Positions 1 to 6,374 are shown, counted from the first letter of the stretch. The stretch is DNA of 6,699 nt from Candidatus Kapaibacterium sp. (GCA_025055465.1 JANWXA010000109.1:1-6699); one strand, 5' to 3'. The notes: generated by a model not told the origin, from the sequence alone. Numbers and translations are program-made.

Positions 1-97
1 CGGGGTTACTTATCCTCTGCTGCCTTGGAAGAGTCAGAGCAGCAGCGCTGAGAAGGTGTGCAAAACTGACGTCGAGCACGGCGTTTGGACCCATTCG

Positions 98-103
98 TAG
101 AAT
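98..103 (+). promoter_or_regulatory. Possible -10 element upstream of mpg
   Basis: TAGAAT at 98-103 matches five of six bases of the sigma-70 -10 consensus and would put a transcription start about 25 bases before the ATG at 135. I see no good -35 hexamer at the expected spacing (a TTGGAC at 85-90 is too close), so this is only a candidate. Confidence 0.15.
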
Positions 104-134
104 TTTGCTTGTTCGTTCGCGCACTAAGAGACGG

Positions 135-758
135 ATGAAGCCAGCAGGAGTGTTTGTCCCCTCTCCGGAGCGAGCCCTGCCGTGTGAGTTCTTCCAACGG
201 GAGACCCTGAAGGTAGCGCGGGAGCTACTGGGCACCGTTCTGATAAAATGGGAATCAGGTATCTACTGCGCGGCTCGTTTGGTGGAGGTAGAAGCGTATT
301 TACCGGAAGGCGATCCGGCTAATCATGCTTTCCGTGGCAAAACCAAGCGGAATGCGCCTATGTTTGAGGCAGGGGGTATCCTCTATGTTTATGCACTCTA
401 TGGGCGTCATCGCTGCGCTAATATTGTGACGGAAGAAGCAGGACGTGGAGCAGCGGTTCTCCTGCGGGCGGCGGAGCCCTTGGCGGGAATGGAGATTTTC
501 CGCCGTCGTCGAGGAGATGTTGCAGACCATGCTCTCTGTCGTGGTCCTGCGAATCTGGCAAGCGCATTTGGTTTTGATCTCTCAGACAACTTCCGTTCAG
601 TCTGTACTGCCGATCTCTTTGTCCAGGCACCTTCGGAACCGGTACCGGAAGAGCTTATCGCCGTAAGCCCCCGCATTGGTGTCGGGCAGGGGAAGGAATT
701 ACTCCTCCGCCTATTCGTGCGCACATCTGCATGTCTTTCTGGAAGTCCACGGAGGTAG
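135..758 (+). CDS. mpg: DNA-3-methyladenine glycosylase, Mpg/AAG family
   Basis: This is a monofunctional base-excision repair glycosylase that removes alkylated purines such as 3-methyladenine from DNA in the cytoplasm. The 207-residue product matches the AAG fold along its length. The active-site segment EVEAY (residues 51-55) holds the catalytic Glu (E53, human E125 equivalent) and a base-stacking Tyr (Y55). A conserved His (H64) precedes the RGKT turn. LYVYALYG (83-90) supplies the Tyr that intercalates into DNA (Y89), and N96 and the LLRAAEP segment (109-115) follow. The end, PRIGVGQGKE then LSGSP, is the usual family C-terminus, with the common WRF triplet replaced by LRLF. I chose ATG at 135. 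The frame stays open to the window edge, with a TTG at 105 as another possible start, but family similarity begins only around residue 14. It lies 82 bases before the synthase gene and shows no functional link to it. Family assignment is firm. Confidence 0.93.
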   Translation: MKPAGVFVPSPERALPCEFFQRETLKVARELLGTVLIKWESGIYCAARLVEVEAYLPEGDPANHAFRGKTKRNAPMFEAGGILYVYALYGRHRCANIVTEEAGRGAAVLLRAAEPLAGMEIFRRRRGDVADHALCRGPANLASAFGFDLSDNFRSVCTADLFVQAPSEPVPEELIAVSPRIGVGQGKELLLRLFVRTSACLSGSPRR

Positions 759-829
759 CCTGCCGTAGCTCCGCCGACTTTTTCAGATATTTGTGCGCGT
801 CCCAAAGCCAAAGAAGTCGTACCAGAGTC

Positions 830-834
830 GGAGG
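830..834 (+). promoter_or_regulatory. Shine-Dalgarno site deciding the GTG start of the synthase
   Basis: GGAGG at 830-834 lies six bases before GTG at 841. No comparable site precedes the other in-frame GTG at 793. The protein that begins at 841 starts with DLFERCFAFTRAD, close to where family similarity starts, so this site favours the shorter form. Confidence 0.7.
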
Positions 835-840
835 GCAACA

Positions 841-2115
841 GTGGATCTCTTTGAGCGTTGTTTTGCTTTTACCCGTGCTGACGAAGTCAAAGCACTGGGG
901 CTGTACCCGTATTTCCATCCAATCGAGGAGAACGAGGGACCTGTAGTGAGCATTGGGGGTCGGAAATTCATTATGGCGGGTTCGAACAACTATTTGGGCC
1001 TGACAACCCACCCCAAGGTTAAAGAAGCGGCTATGGCGGCGATTCGGAAATACGGGACGGGCTGTTCTGGTTCGCGATATCTAACAGGTACGCTAGATTT
1101 ACACGTGGAGTTAGAGGAACGTCTGGCACGCTTTCTGGGGTACGAGTCTGTGTTACTTTTTAGCACAGGTTTTCAGACGGCGTTGGGTACGATTGCGGGC
1201 TTAGTCCAGAAGGGGGACTACGTAATCAGTGACCGGGAGAACCATGCCTCCATTGTCGCTGGGGCGCTCATGGCAAAGGGGATGGGGGCAGAGTTTGTGC
1301 GTTATCGGCATAATGACATGGAGGACCTGGAACGCGTCCTTGCCCGTGTTCCAGAATCGGCTGGAAAGCTGGTGGTCTCTGATGGGGTCTTTTCGGTCAC
1401 AGGAGAAATTGTCGAGCTCCCACGGTTGGTGGAAATCGCTCGCCGCTACAATGCTCGTGTACTGGTAGATGATGCGCATGCCATCGGGGTCATTGGGGTT
1501 GGTGGGCGCGGCACCGCCAGCATGTTTGGCCTAATTCAGGAAACCGATTTGACAATGGGCACTTTTTCCAAGACGTTTGCCTCGTTGGGAGGATTCGTTG
1601 CTGGTCCGGAGCGGGTCATCAACTACTTGAAGCACCATTCCTCGGCGATTATTTTCAGTGCCAGCCCCACGCCGGCATCGTGTGCTGCGGCTTTAGCGGC
1701 GTTGGACATCTTGGAGCAACAGCCCCAACTGGTGGACAGGCTTATCCGCAATGCCAGCAAGATGCGTCAGGGCTTCAAGGGATTAGGCTTCCACACGCTG
1801 GATGGGCAGACGGCGATTGTACCGGTTATAGTTGGTGACGTACAGACGGCCCTCCTTTTCTGGAGGAAGCTCTTTGATGCCGGTGTCTATGTCAATGCCT
1901 TCATCCCGCCTGGCGTGCCCCCAAACATGAGCATGATGCGCACCAGTTATATGGCTACACACGAGGAGGAGCACTTAGACCGCATCTTAGAAGTTTTCGA
2001 GCACGTAGGCAGGGAATTAGGTCTGCTGACTCCTGAAGCTCGCGAGCGCATTGCTGCTGGAATTGTCCAGGACCGCCTGTCTCACGTTCCAGCCTCGGAG
2101 CACCGGGCTCAGTGA
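841..2115 (+). CDS. Alpha-oxoamine synthase, probable serine palmitoyltransferase
   Basis: A PLP-dependent, fold-type I enzyme of about 424 residues that would condense an amino acid with an acyl thioester and release CO2. The best reading is serine palmitoyltransferase, which makes 3-ketosphinganine for sphingolipids. All key residues are present: the cofactor-stacking His in NHASI (H135), the pyridine-binding Asp and the His in DDAH (D210, H213), the PLP lysine in GTFSKTF (K244), and the substrate carboxylate Arg in MMRTSYMATH (R367). Segments such as YPYFHPIE, GSRYLTGTLDLHVELE, RHNDMEDLE and IFSASPTPA resemble Bacteroides serine palmitoyltransferase more than BioF or Kbl. I place the start at GTG 841 because of the GGAGG site; GTG 793 would add 16 residues. 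The gene ends four bases before the reductase gene, which fits translational coupling. Family is certain; substrate is inferred, and a BioF- or Kbl-like activity remains possible. Confidence 0.85.
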   Translation: MDLFERCFAFTRADEVKALGLYPYFHPIEENEGPVVSIGGRKFIMAGSNNYLGLTTHPKVKEAAMAAIRKYGTGCSGSRYLTGTLDLHVELEERLARFLGYESVLLFSTGFQTALGTIAGLVQKGDYVISDRENHASIVAGALMAKGMGAEFVRYRHNDMEDLERVLARVPESAGKLVVSDGVFSVTGEIVELPRLVEIARRYNARVLVDDAHAIGVIGVGGRGTASMFGLIQETDLTMGTFSKTFASLGGFVAGPERVINYLKHHSSAIIFSASPTPASCAAALAALDILEQQPQLVDRLIRNASKMRQGFKGLGFHTLDGQTAIVPVIVGDVQTALLFWRKLFDAGVYVNAFIPPGVPPNMSMMRTSYMATHEEEHLDRILEVFEHVGRELGLLTPEARERIAAGIVQDRLSHVPASEHRAQ

Positions 2116-2119
2116 GTGC

Positions 2120-2884
2120 ATGCAAATCCATCGCTTCGAGCAAGGCCTACAGGGGCGCATCGCTCTGGTAACCGGTGCTGCTATCGGTAACGGGCGCGCT
2201 TTCTGTGAACGCTTAGCCGAAGAAGGTGCTCTCATTGCTATTGCCGACATTGCTGATGCTAGGCAAACGGCTGAGGCGGTCCGTCGCTTGGGGGGCGAGG
2301 TCTTGACAATCCAAGCCGATCTGACTAAGCCCGCTGATGTGGACCATGTGGTGCACAGTATTCGCTCCCGTTGGGGTGGGGTAGATATCCTTGTGCACAA
2401 TGTCGGGCTTTACGAGGAGGAACCCTTTGAATTGCTCACGTTTGAACAATGGCAGCGCATGCTGGATGTCACGCTCAATAGCTTGTTCCTGATGGTCAAG
2501 GCGGTGCTACCCTCTATGAAAGAGCGGGGCTTTGGGCGCATTATTGCTCTTTCCTCCGACACGGTTTGGCTGGGCACGCCGTACTTAGTACACTATGTTA
2601 CAGCAAAAATGGGCATCGTCGGTTTTGTCCGATCCTTGGCTGCAGAAGTGGGTCGGTACGGTATCACGGTCAACGCAATTACTGTAGGGTTGACGGCAAC
2701 CCAGAGACCACATGCAGCTCCCCTGTCGCAGACGATTCTCCAGCATATTCTGCCGAGCCAGGCTGTGCATCGGGCCGATGAACCGGAGGACATTGCAAAC
2801 GTTGTGGCGTTTTTAGCACTACCTGCTTCCGGTATTATCACGGGACAGACCATCAACGTTGATGGTGGAGTTGCGCGGCACTGA
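2120..2884 (+). CDS. Short-chain dehydrogenase/reductase, FabG-like; candidate 3-ketosphinganine reductase
   Basis: A classical-type SDR of 254 residues, the usual length. The nucleotide-binding loop is TGAAIGNG (18-25), and an Asp ending the second beta strand (D43) suggests NAD(H) rather than NADP(H). The catalytic tetrad is complete: N120, S146, and Y159/K163 in the YxxxK motif (YVTAK). The C-terminal segment TGQTINVDGG (241-250) is typical of FabG-like oxidoreductases. Two family motifs are altered: NNAG is replaced by HNVG (93-96), and the usual PG after the VNAI strand reads VG. I chose ATG 2120, four bases after the synthase stop. A longer frame reaches a TTG at 2051 but would overlap the synthase, and its extra residues do not look SDR-like. 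The tight placement after the synthase suggests it reduces that enzyme's beta-keto product. That role is inference; the SDR family is firm. Confidence 0.88.
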   Translation: MQIHRFEQGLQGRIALVTGAAIGNGRAFCERLAEEGALIAIADIADARQTAEAVRRLGGEVLTIQADLTKPADVDHVVHSIRSRWGGVDILVHNVGLYEEEPFELLTFEQWQRMLDVTLNSLFLMVKAVLPSMKERGFGRIIALSSDTVWLGTPYLVHYVTAKMGIVGFVRSLAAEVGRYGITVNAITVGLTATQRPHAAPLSQTILQHILPSQAVHRADEPEDIANVVAFLALPASGIITGQTINVDGGVARH

Positions 2885-3891
2885 TGTGGTGGCTCTCCCT
2901 GGGGATTAGTTGCGTCGTTGTTGTTGCTCTCCGAGGACAGATTCTACCGCAATTCGGAGCAGAGCGCATAGGGATTGCTACCGTCATGGGGCTCAAGCTG
3001 CTTGGCGGAGCACGTGAGGCTGCCTTGATGCAGGCGACTGCGGCACTTTCGGAAAGAGCAGCGCCTTGGCTCAATCCTGCCCTTGCTGCGGAACAAAGAG
3101 GTAGGTACGCCGCAGGCGCGGTCAGCCAGCGCTTTGTCGCAGAGATCTGGTTCCATGCTGCTTACATAAGCTACCGCTCCTGGGATGCGGGTACGTTTTC
3201 ACTGTTGCTTTCCGGACTTGTTGCCCCACCGATTGAAGAAACCACGGAATTCCGTCCATACGGCACCGGGCGCCAGTTCTATTTCGGACACTGGACCGCT
3301 GCCATAGCGTATGCTCATCGCTTTACCGAACAATTCGCTGCCGGTGTAGCCTTGCGGTATGTGCAGGAACGGTGGGCTGAAGCTACCGTACGCGGTGTTG
3401 TCTGGGATGCTGGGACTCTGTATTGGACCGGTATCGGGAGTGTTCGGTTCGCTGTGGCCGTATCCCATTTCGGGCTTCCGTTCCACGCTACGGGAATACT
3501 GCCGGTCATCCAACAGCCGATGTACACTGAAGGACAACGGGCAGATTTCCGGGAGTTTGCCCCACCAACGACCTTCCGTATTGGCATAGCAGGCGAAGTT
3601 TTACATGACGACAGCCAGCGCTGGACGTGGGCTCTTTCACTGGAACATCCCAGCGACAATGCTGAAAGCTATGCGGTGGCAAGTGAGTATGCGATGCGCT
3701 TCTCGCCTGCTTTTCCTGCTGAGCTCTTGCTGCGAGCTGGGTTACGTGCACGTGCTGCGGAGTGGTGGGGTGCCGGAGTAGGACTTCAGCTACCGCTTGC
3801 TCCAATAACGCTGCAGTTAGATTATGCTCTGTCAACCCGGTTTCCTCTGGGGCTTATACATCGAATAGGATGCAGCATAGAGTCGCTTTAG
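2884..3891 (+). CDS. PorV/PorQ-family outer-membrane beta-barrel protein
   Basis: A 335-residue predicted exported protein of the PorV/PorQ (UPF0164) group, which folds as a FadL-like barrel in the outer membrane. In some Bacteroidetes, members serve the type IX secretion system. The N-terminal hydrophobic stretch (about residues 4-16) looks like a signal peptide but has no Lys/Arg before the core. The family signature follows: GLKLLGGAREAAL near residues 36-48, then NPAL near 63, a stretch matching the TGxxFxxGHWTAAIAYAHRF pattern around 125-145, and the run DAGTLYWTGIGSVRFAVAVSHFG around 174-196. Alternating hydrophobic residues and a C-terminal strand fit a barrel. ATG 2884 overlaps the reductase TGA (TGATG), so translation is probably coupled. 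The family call is good. Whether it is a secretion component or a general porin-like protein cannot be told here. Confidence 0.75.
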   Translation: MWWLSLGISCVVVVALRGQILPQFGAERIGIATVMGLKLLGGAREAALMQATAALSERAAPWLNPALAAEQRGRYAAGAVSQRFVAEIWFHAAYISYRSWDAGTFSLLLSGLVAPPIEETTEFRPYGTGRQFYFGHWTAAIAYAHRFTEQFAAGVALRYVQERWAEATVRGVVWDAGTLYWTGIGSVRFAVAVSHFGLPFHATGILPVIQQPMYTEGQRADFREFAPPTTFRIGIAGEVLHDDSQRWTWALSLEHPSDNAESYAVASEYAMRFSPAFPAELLLRAGLRARAAEWWGAGVGLQLPLAPITLQLDYALSTRFPLGLIHRIGCSIESL

Positions 3892-3896
3892 TTGCT

Positions 3897-4970
3897 ATGG
3901 TACAGCGGTGGGCGCTCTATCTCCGATATTTCCCGGTGCTGACAGTGCTTGTGCTGTTTCAGGGTGCTGGTTGCCTGGTGGAACGCCCTTCGATGCCAAC
4001 GGGACCAGCAGGAGACACTATACGGGTCGGCGATACTGTGTATGTTCCGTTAGAGCCTGCGTGGACAGGGTTTCGCAACCCGTCGGATGTACTTGTCGGG
4101 CGAGAGCCCTTTCTTTATGTGGCCGATACGGACAACCATCGCATTGTGATGTTAGACCTTGCGGGGCGCCTCGTAGGTATTTCCCCTCCAATTCGGCGTC
4201 CGGTTGCACTGGCCCAGGACGGACATTTTGACCTCTTGGTTTGCGCTGAGCTGGATACAGTGCTACCAGGAGGGCGGGCGACTATCGGGGCTGTATTCCG
4301 CGTCAAGTTGCGGGAAGCACAGCACGACATCCGCCGAGCACCGATCCGCTTAGCGTATGCTGAGCCGGAACGGCCCCAGCGCCGTTTTACTGCCGTTGCC
4401 GTTTTACCGGACAATAGTTATCTGGTGGCTCGGACTGGTCCACAGAATACCTCAGCGATAGACCCTGACGAGGCTGTGCTTCACGTCGGTGTGGATGATC
4501 GCCTTCGCTCCCCGCTTCCAACGCTACGTCCGGTCGGGGTAGCGCTGAACGCCATCGAAGGACTCAGTGGCCTGGCCCTCTCTGTCAATGGGCGGGAGCT
4601 GGTACTAACACAACGGGGACAGGCCATGCACTATCGAGTGCAGTGGCTAACCTACGCTACCGGGGAGGCCTCCGGGTGGAGACAGAAATTTGACCCCACG
4701 GTCCAGTCCAACACGTTGCTACAGCCTGGCCGGTTTCGAGCTCCCGAAGCAGCGGCATTCGACCTTGGTGGGACACTCTATGTTGTAGATGCGGAAACCG
4801 ATAGTCTCTACGTGCTTTCGCCCGCGGGTTTGTTGGTGCGAGGCTATCGGGGTGAGGGGACATACCGGCTACGGCGTCCTTCAGGGGTTACCGTATACAA
4901 TCGTACCCTTTATGTTGCCGATGCTGCTAATGGGCGTATCGTGCGCCTGCGCTTGTCTACAGATATGTAA
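3897..4970 (+). CDS. NHL-repeat beta-propeller lipoprotein
   Basis: A predicted exported propeller protein of about 357 residues; the function is unknown. The N-terminus (MVQRWALYLRY, then a hydrophobic core FPVLTVLVLF) ends at QGAGC, a relaxed lipobox with Cys26 as the likely lipidated residue. NHL-type blades are clear at NPSDVLVG...LYVADTDNHRIVMLDLAG (about residues 61-92), APEAAAFDLGGTLYVVDAETDSLYVLSPAG (about 283-312) and RPSGVTVYNRTLYVADAANGRIVRL (about 326-350). Weaker blades fill the middle. Such propellers usually bind proteins or carbohydrates. Two starts are possible: ATG 3897, five bases past the barrel stop and giving a standard signal peptide, or ATG 3870, which adds nine residues and overlaps the barrel gene by 22 bases. 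Neither has a clear Shine-Dalgarno. No C-terminal type IX sorting domain is visible. Confidence 0.8.
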   Translation: MVQRWALYLRYFPVLTVLVLFQGAGCLVERPSMPTGPAGDTIRVGDTVYVPLEPAWTGFRNPSDVLVGREPFLYVADTDNHRIVMLDLAGRLVGISPPIRRPVALAQDGHFDLLVCAELDTVLPGGRATIGAVFRVKLREAQHDIRRAPIRLAYAEPERPQRRFTAVAVLPDNSYLVARTGPQNTSAIDPDEAVLHVGVDDRLRSPLPTLRPVGVALNAIEGLSGLALSVNGRELVLTQRGQAMHYRVQWLTYATGEASGWRQKFDPTVQSNTLLQPGRFRAPEAAAFDLGGTLYVVDAETDSLYVLSPAGLLVRGYRGEGTYRLRRPSGVTVYNRTLYVADAANGRIVRLRLSTDM

Positions 4971-4976
4971 CAATGC

Positions 4977-4981
4977 AGGAG
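4977..4981 (+). promoter_or_regulatory. Shine-Dalgarno site for the small lipoprotein gene
   Basis: AGGAG at 4977-4981 sits eight bases before ATG 4990. It marks that codon as the start and argues against a much longer in-frame reading that would overlap the propeller gene by about 180 bases. Confidence 0.7.
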
Positions 4982-4989
4982 ATCAGCTC

Positions 4990-5421
4990 ATGGCGCTCTT
5001 TATGATGCTTGTGGGGATAATGGGCTTGGTGCAAGGATGTCGGAGTACACCGCCTGAAGCACCCATAGAGGGGGAAATCCTGGTGGGACAGGGAGGCGGT
5101 TTTACAGGACTTTATTCTGGTCACTTAGTGCATTCCGATGGGCTTGTCTTCCGGTGGAGTCAAATGCCGGGACAGCCGGAGCGGTTGGAAGCGGCCGGGA
5201 GCGTGCCCGCCGATAGCCTACAGCCTTTCCTCCGACAGCTTGCGCAATGGGAGCGCGAGCAATTCTCTGTCACGGGCAGTAGCAACATCATTGCCTTTGT
5301 GGAATTCCGTCACGCGGATCGGCGCTATCGCCTCCAGTGGGGATTGGGGGAGGAAGTGTCATCAGAGATACAGGGCTTCTACGTAGCATTGCTCCAGTTC
5401 TTACGGCGTCACCTACCTTAG
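4990..5421 (+). CDS. Small predicted lipoprotein of unknown function
   Basis: I do not recognise this 143-residue protein with confidence. It starts with a short hydrophobic leader (MALFMMLVGIMG) that ends in LVQGC, a lipobox with Cys17, followed by a Pro/Glu-rich linker (STPPEAPIEGE). The mature domain opens with GQGGGFTGLYSG, then the VHSDGLVFRW strand, an AGSVPADSLQPFLRQLAQ helix, and a WG pair near the end (RYRLQWG), and so looks like one small alpha/beta domain. The GGGFTG opening plus a following helix recalls emfourin-like protease-inhibitor domains; that is only a resemblance. It lies 19 bases after the propeller gene and is the last gene of the run. Its leader has no positive charge before the hydrophobic core, which is unusual for a signal peptide. 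Its TAG overlaps the stop of the convergent regulator gene. Confidence 0.65.
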   Translation: MALFMMLVGIMGLVQGCRSTPPEAPIEGEILVGQGGGFTGLYSGHLVHSDGLVFRWSQMPGQPERLEAAGSVPADSLQPFLRQLAQWEREQFSVTGSSNIIAFVEFRHADRRYRLQWGLGEEVSSEIQGFYVALLQFLRRHLP

Positions 5422-6140
5422 GTGTGCTGGAGCAAGTGCGCTAATGCCTTCGCGTCGGATATTCCGACGCGGTCGGATATGGAACGTATGAGACGGCGGC
5501 GCTCCAGTGTGCCCAAGGTGCGCCGGACCGCGGAAACAGAGGTTCGGAGTAACTCTGCCAGGCTGGCGGGTGTGACGGGGAAGCGGATGTAACCATGTTC
5601 GTCCGCACCGTATGTCCGAAGCAGTAAGAGCAGGAGGTGAACAACGCGCTCGCGTATGGAACGCCTTTGAAAGAGTAAGAGTTGCTCCTCTACAGCCTCG
5701 ATCTCGCGAGCCAGTAATTGTGCGACGCGGACCCAGAACTGGGAGTGCTGGCGAGCGAGGCGTTCTACTATTTCTGCTGGCAGGGCACATGCCTGCAGCT
5801 CTTCCATGGAAGTAACGGTTACTGTGTGCCGTCGTTCCCCAAAGAGATCCCGCAGTCCGAGAATGTCCCCGGGCTTGTGGAGACCGATGAGCACTTCTAT
5901 TTGCTGTTTTCCCTCGTGATATGGTAGGACTGCTTTAGCGGTTCCGCGCGAGATGCAGTATAACGTCGTCACCGGTTCCCCGAAGCGGACAATGGTGGCT
6001 CGGGCTGGAAAAATCTCTATCCGTCGTTCGCGTGCTAATGCGTGTTGGGCCTCTCCCCCGAGTTCTCCCAGTGGATTCAACCATCCGTAAGGACATTGGC
6101 TGCAAATCCGTAGTTGCTCACGTAACCCCATTGTTGGCAT
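5418..6140 (-). CDS. Crp/Fnr-family transcriptional regulator, FNR-like
   Basis: A cytoplasmic DNA-binding regulator of about 240 residues. An N-terminal CxxC (CSQC, residues 13-16 from this start) is followed by a cyclic-nucleotide-like sensor barrel (about 30-135, with SRGTAKAVL and PGDILGLRDLFGER), a long dimer helix, and a C-terminal winged helix (about 160-240) with PASLAELLRTSVSAVRRTLGTLERR as the helix-turn-helix. The barrel lacks the RxA-type cAMP pocket and aligns better with FNR. LQACALP places a Cys (C118) where FNR has its fourth cluster ligand, but the FNR Cys 6 residues past CxxC is absent. Starts at 6140 and 6131 are both ATG; neither has a Shine-Dalgarno. A TTG at 6173 would add two more Cys. 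The frame stays open to 6575, but that part overlaps the divergent oxidoreductase gene. It may control that divergent gene (inference). Confidence 0.88.
   Translation of the reverse strand: MPTMGLREQLRICSQCPYGWLNPLGELGGEAQHALARERRIEIFPARATIVRFGEPVTTLYCISRGTAKAVLPYHEGKQQIEVLIGLHKPGDILGLRDLFGERRHTVTVTSMEELQACALPAEIVERLARQHSQFWVRVAQLLAREIEAVEEQLLLFQRRSIRERVVHLLLLLLRTYGADEHGYIRFPVTPASLAELLRTSVSAVRRTLGTLERRRLIRSISDRVGISDAKALAHLLQHT
5451..5471. repeat. Perfect 9-bp-arm inverted repeat at the convergent gene ends
   Basis: CGCGTCGGA (5451-5459) and its exact complement TCCGACGCG (5463-5471) are separated by TAT. The hairpin lies inside the last codons of the regulator gene and 29 bases past the lipoprotein stop. 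No T-run follows on either strand, so it is not a standard intrinsic terminator. It may still block or stabilise the 3' ends of both transcripts. The same bases encode the peptide repeat ISD...ISD, so coding constraint could explain part of it; a direct repeat GTCGGATAT (5454-5462 and 5472-5480) overlaps it. Confidence 0.6.
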
Positions 6141-6194
6141 AAGTGCGGTCGGGCATTCGTGAAACCCGCACAAAGCTATGTTTCTTCCTAAGGC

Positions 6195-6220
6195 ATGCCA
6201 ATGACTTTTATCGTTGGCAT
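6195..6220. repeat. Inverted repeat ATGCCAA-N12-TTGGCAT, candidate operator
   Basis: ATGCCAA (6195-6201) and TTGGCAT (6214-6220) are exact complements around a 12-base AT-rich spacer. It lies 55 bases upstream of the regulator ATG and 154 bases before the oxidoreductase ATG. A third copy, TTGGCAT at 6134-6140, overlaps the regulator start codon. The size and symmetry fit a dimeric regulator site, but it is neither the CRP nor the FNR consensus. Confidence 0.4.
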
Positions 6221-6329
6221 AGATGACAAGGGGGGCGGATGGGGAAGCAGCAGGGGGAGCCCATGAATTAGAGACAACCGGGGCAGGAGGCGTTCGGCCG
6301 ATGGTGCAGCCACTGGCAAGGGTGATGAC

Positions 6330-6337
6330 TATTTTTG
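6330..6337 (+). promoter_or_regulatory. Candidate Bacteroidetes-type -7 element for the oxidoreductase gene
   Basis: TATTTTTG matches the TAnnTTTG -7 consensus known from Bacteroidetes and lies 37 bases before ATG 6375. I see no convincing TTTG -33 partner, so this is weak. Confidence 0.2.
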
Positions 6338-6374
6338 TGTTGTATGGGGATGTGTAGTGAGCGAGATCGGTCGT

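Larger units (their letters stand above)
6141..6374. other. Divergent intergenic region between regulator and oxidoreductase genes
   Basis: These 234 bases hold no gene I can support; they should carry the promoters of both divergent genes. They contain a 26-base inverted repeat (6195-6220), a purine-rich AGGAAG on the - strand (complement of 6184-6189), and a TATTTTTG (6330-6337). The regulator frame stays open through it, but its composition there does not resemble a Crp/Fnr protein. Confidence 0.6.

Noticed and set aside
1..134. The tail of an upstream gene on the + strand
   Set aside because: Frames 1 and 2 hit stops at 49-51 and 98-100 with unrecognisable short peptides; the third is the open lead-in to the glycosylase frame.
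407..838. A 143-codon open frame antisense to the glycosylase gene
   Set aside because: It lies opposite a well-conserved glycosylase, is Arg/Ser/Ala-rich, and has no recognisable domain.
841..2115. Reading the synthase as BioF (8-amino-7-oxononanoate synthase)
   Set aside because: Several segments match Bacteroides serine palmitoyltransferase better, and no other biotin gene is present; the possibility is kept only as an alternative.
3506..3835. A 109-codon open frame antisense to the barrel gene
   Set aside because: Low-complexity His/Gln/Ala-rich translation opposite a supported gene; no start signal.
4700..4970. A type IX secretion C-terminal sorting domain on the propeller protein
   Set aside because: The C-terminus is a final NHL blade ending in LRLSTDM, with no sorting-domain motif.
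5451..5471. A rho-independent terminator at the convergent junction
   Set aside because: The hairpin is strong, but no T-rich tract follows on either strand.
6195..6220. A classical CRP or FNR binding site
   Set aside because: The arms ATGCCAA/TTGGCAT and 12-base spacer match neither TGTGA-N6-TCACA nor TTGAT-N4-ATCAA.
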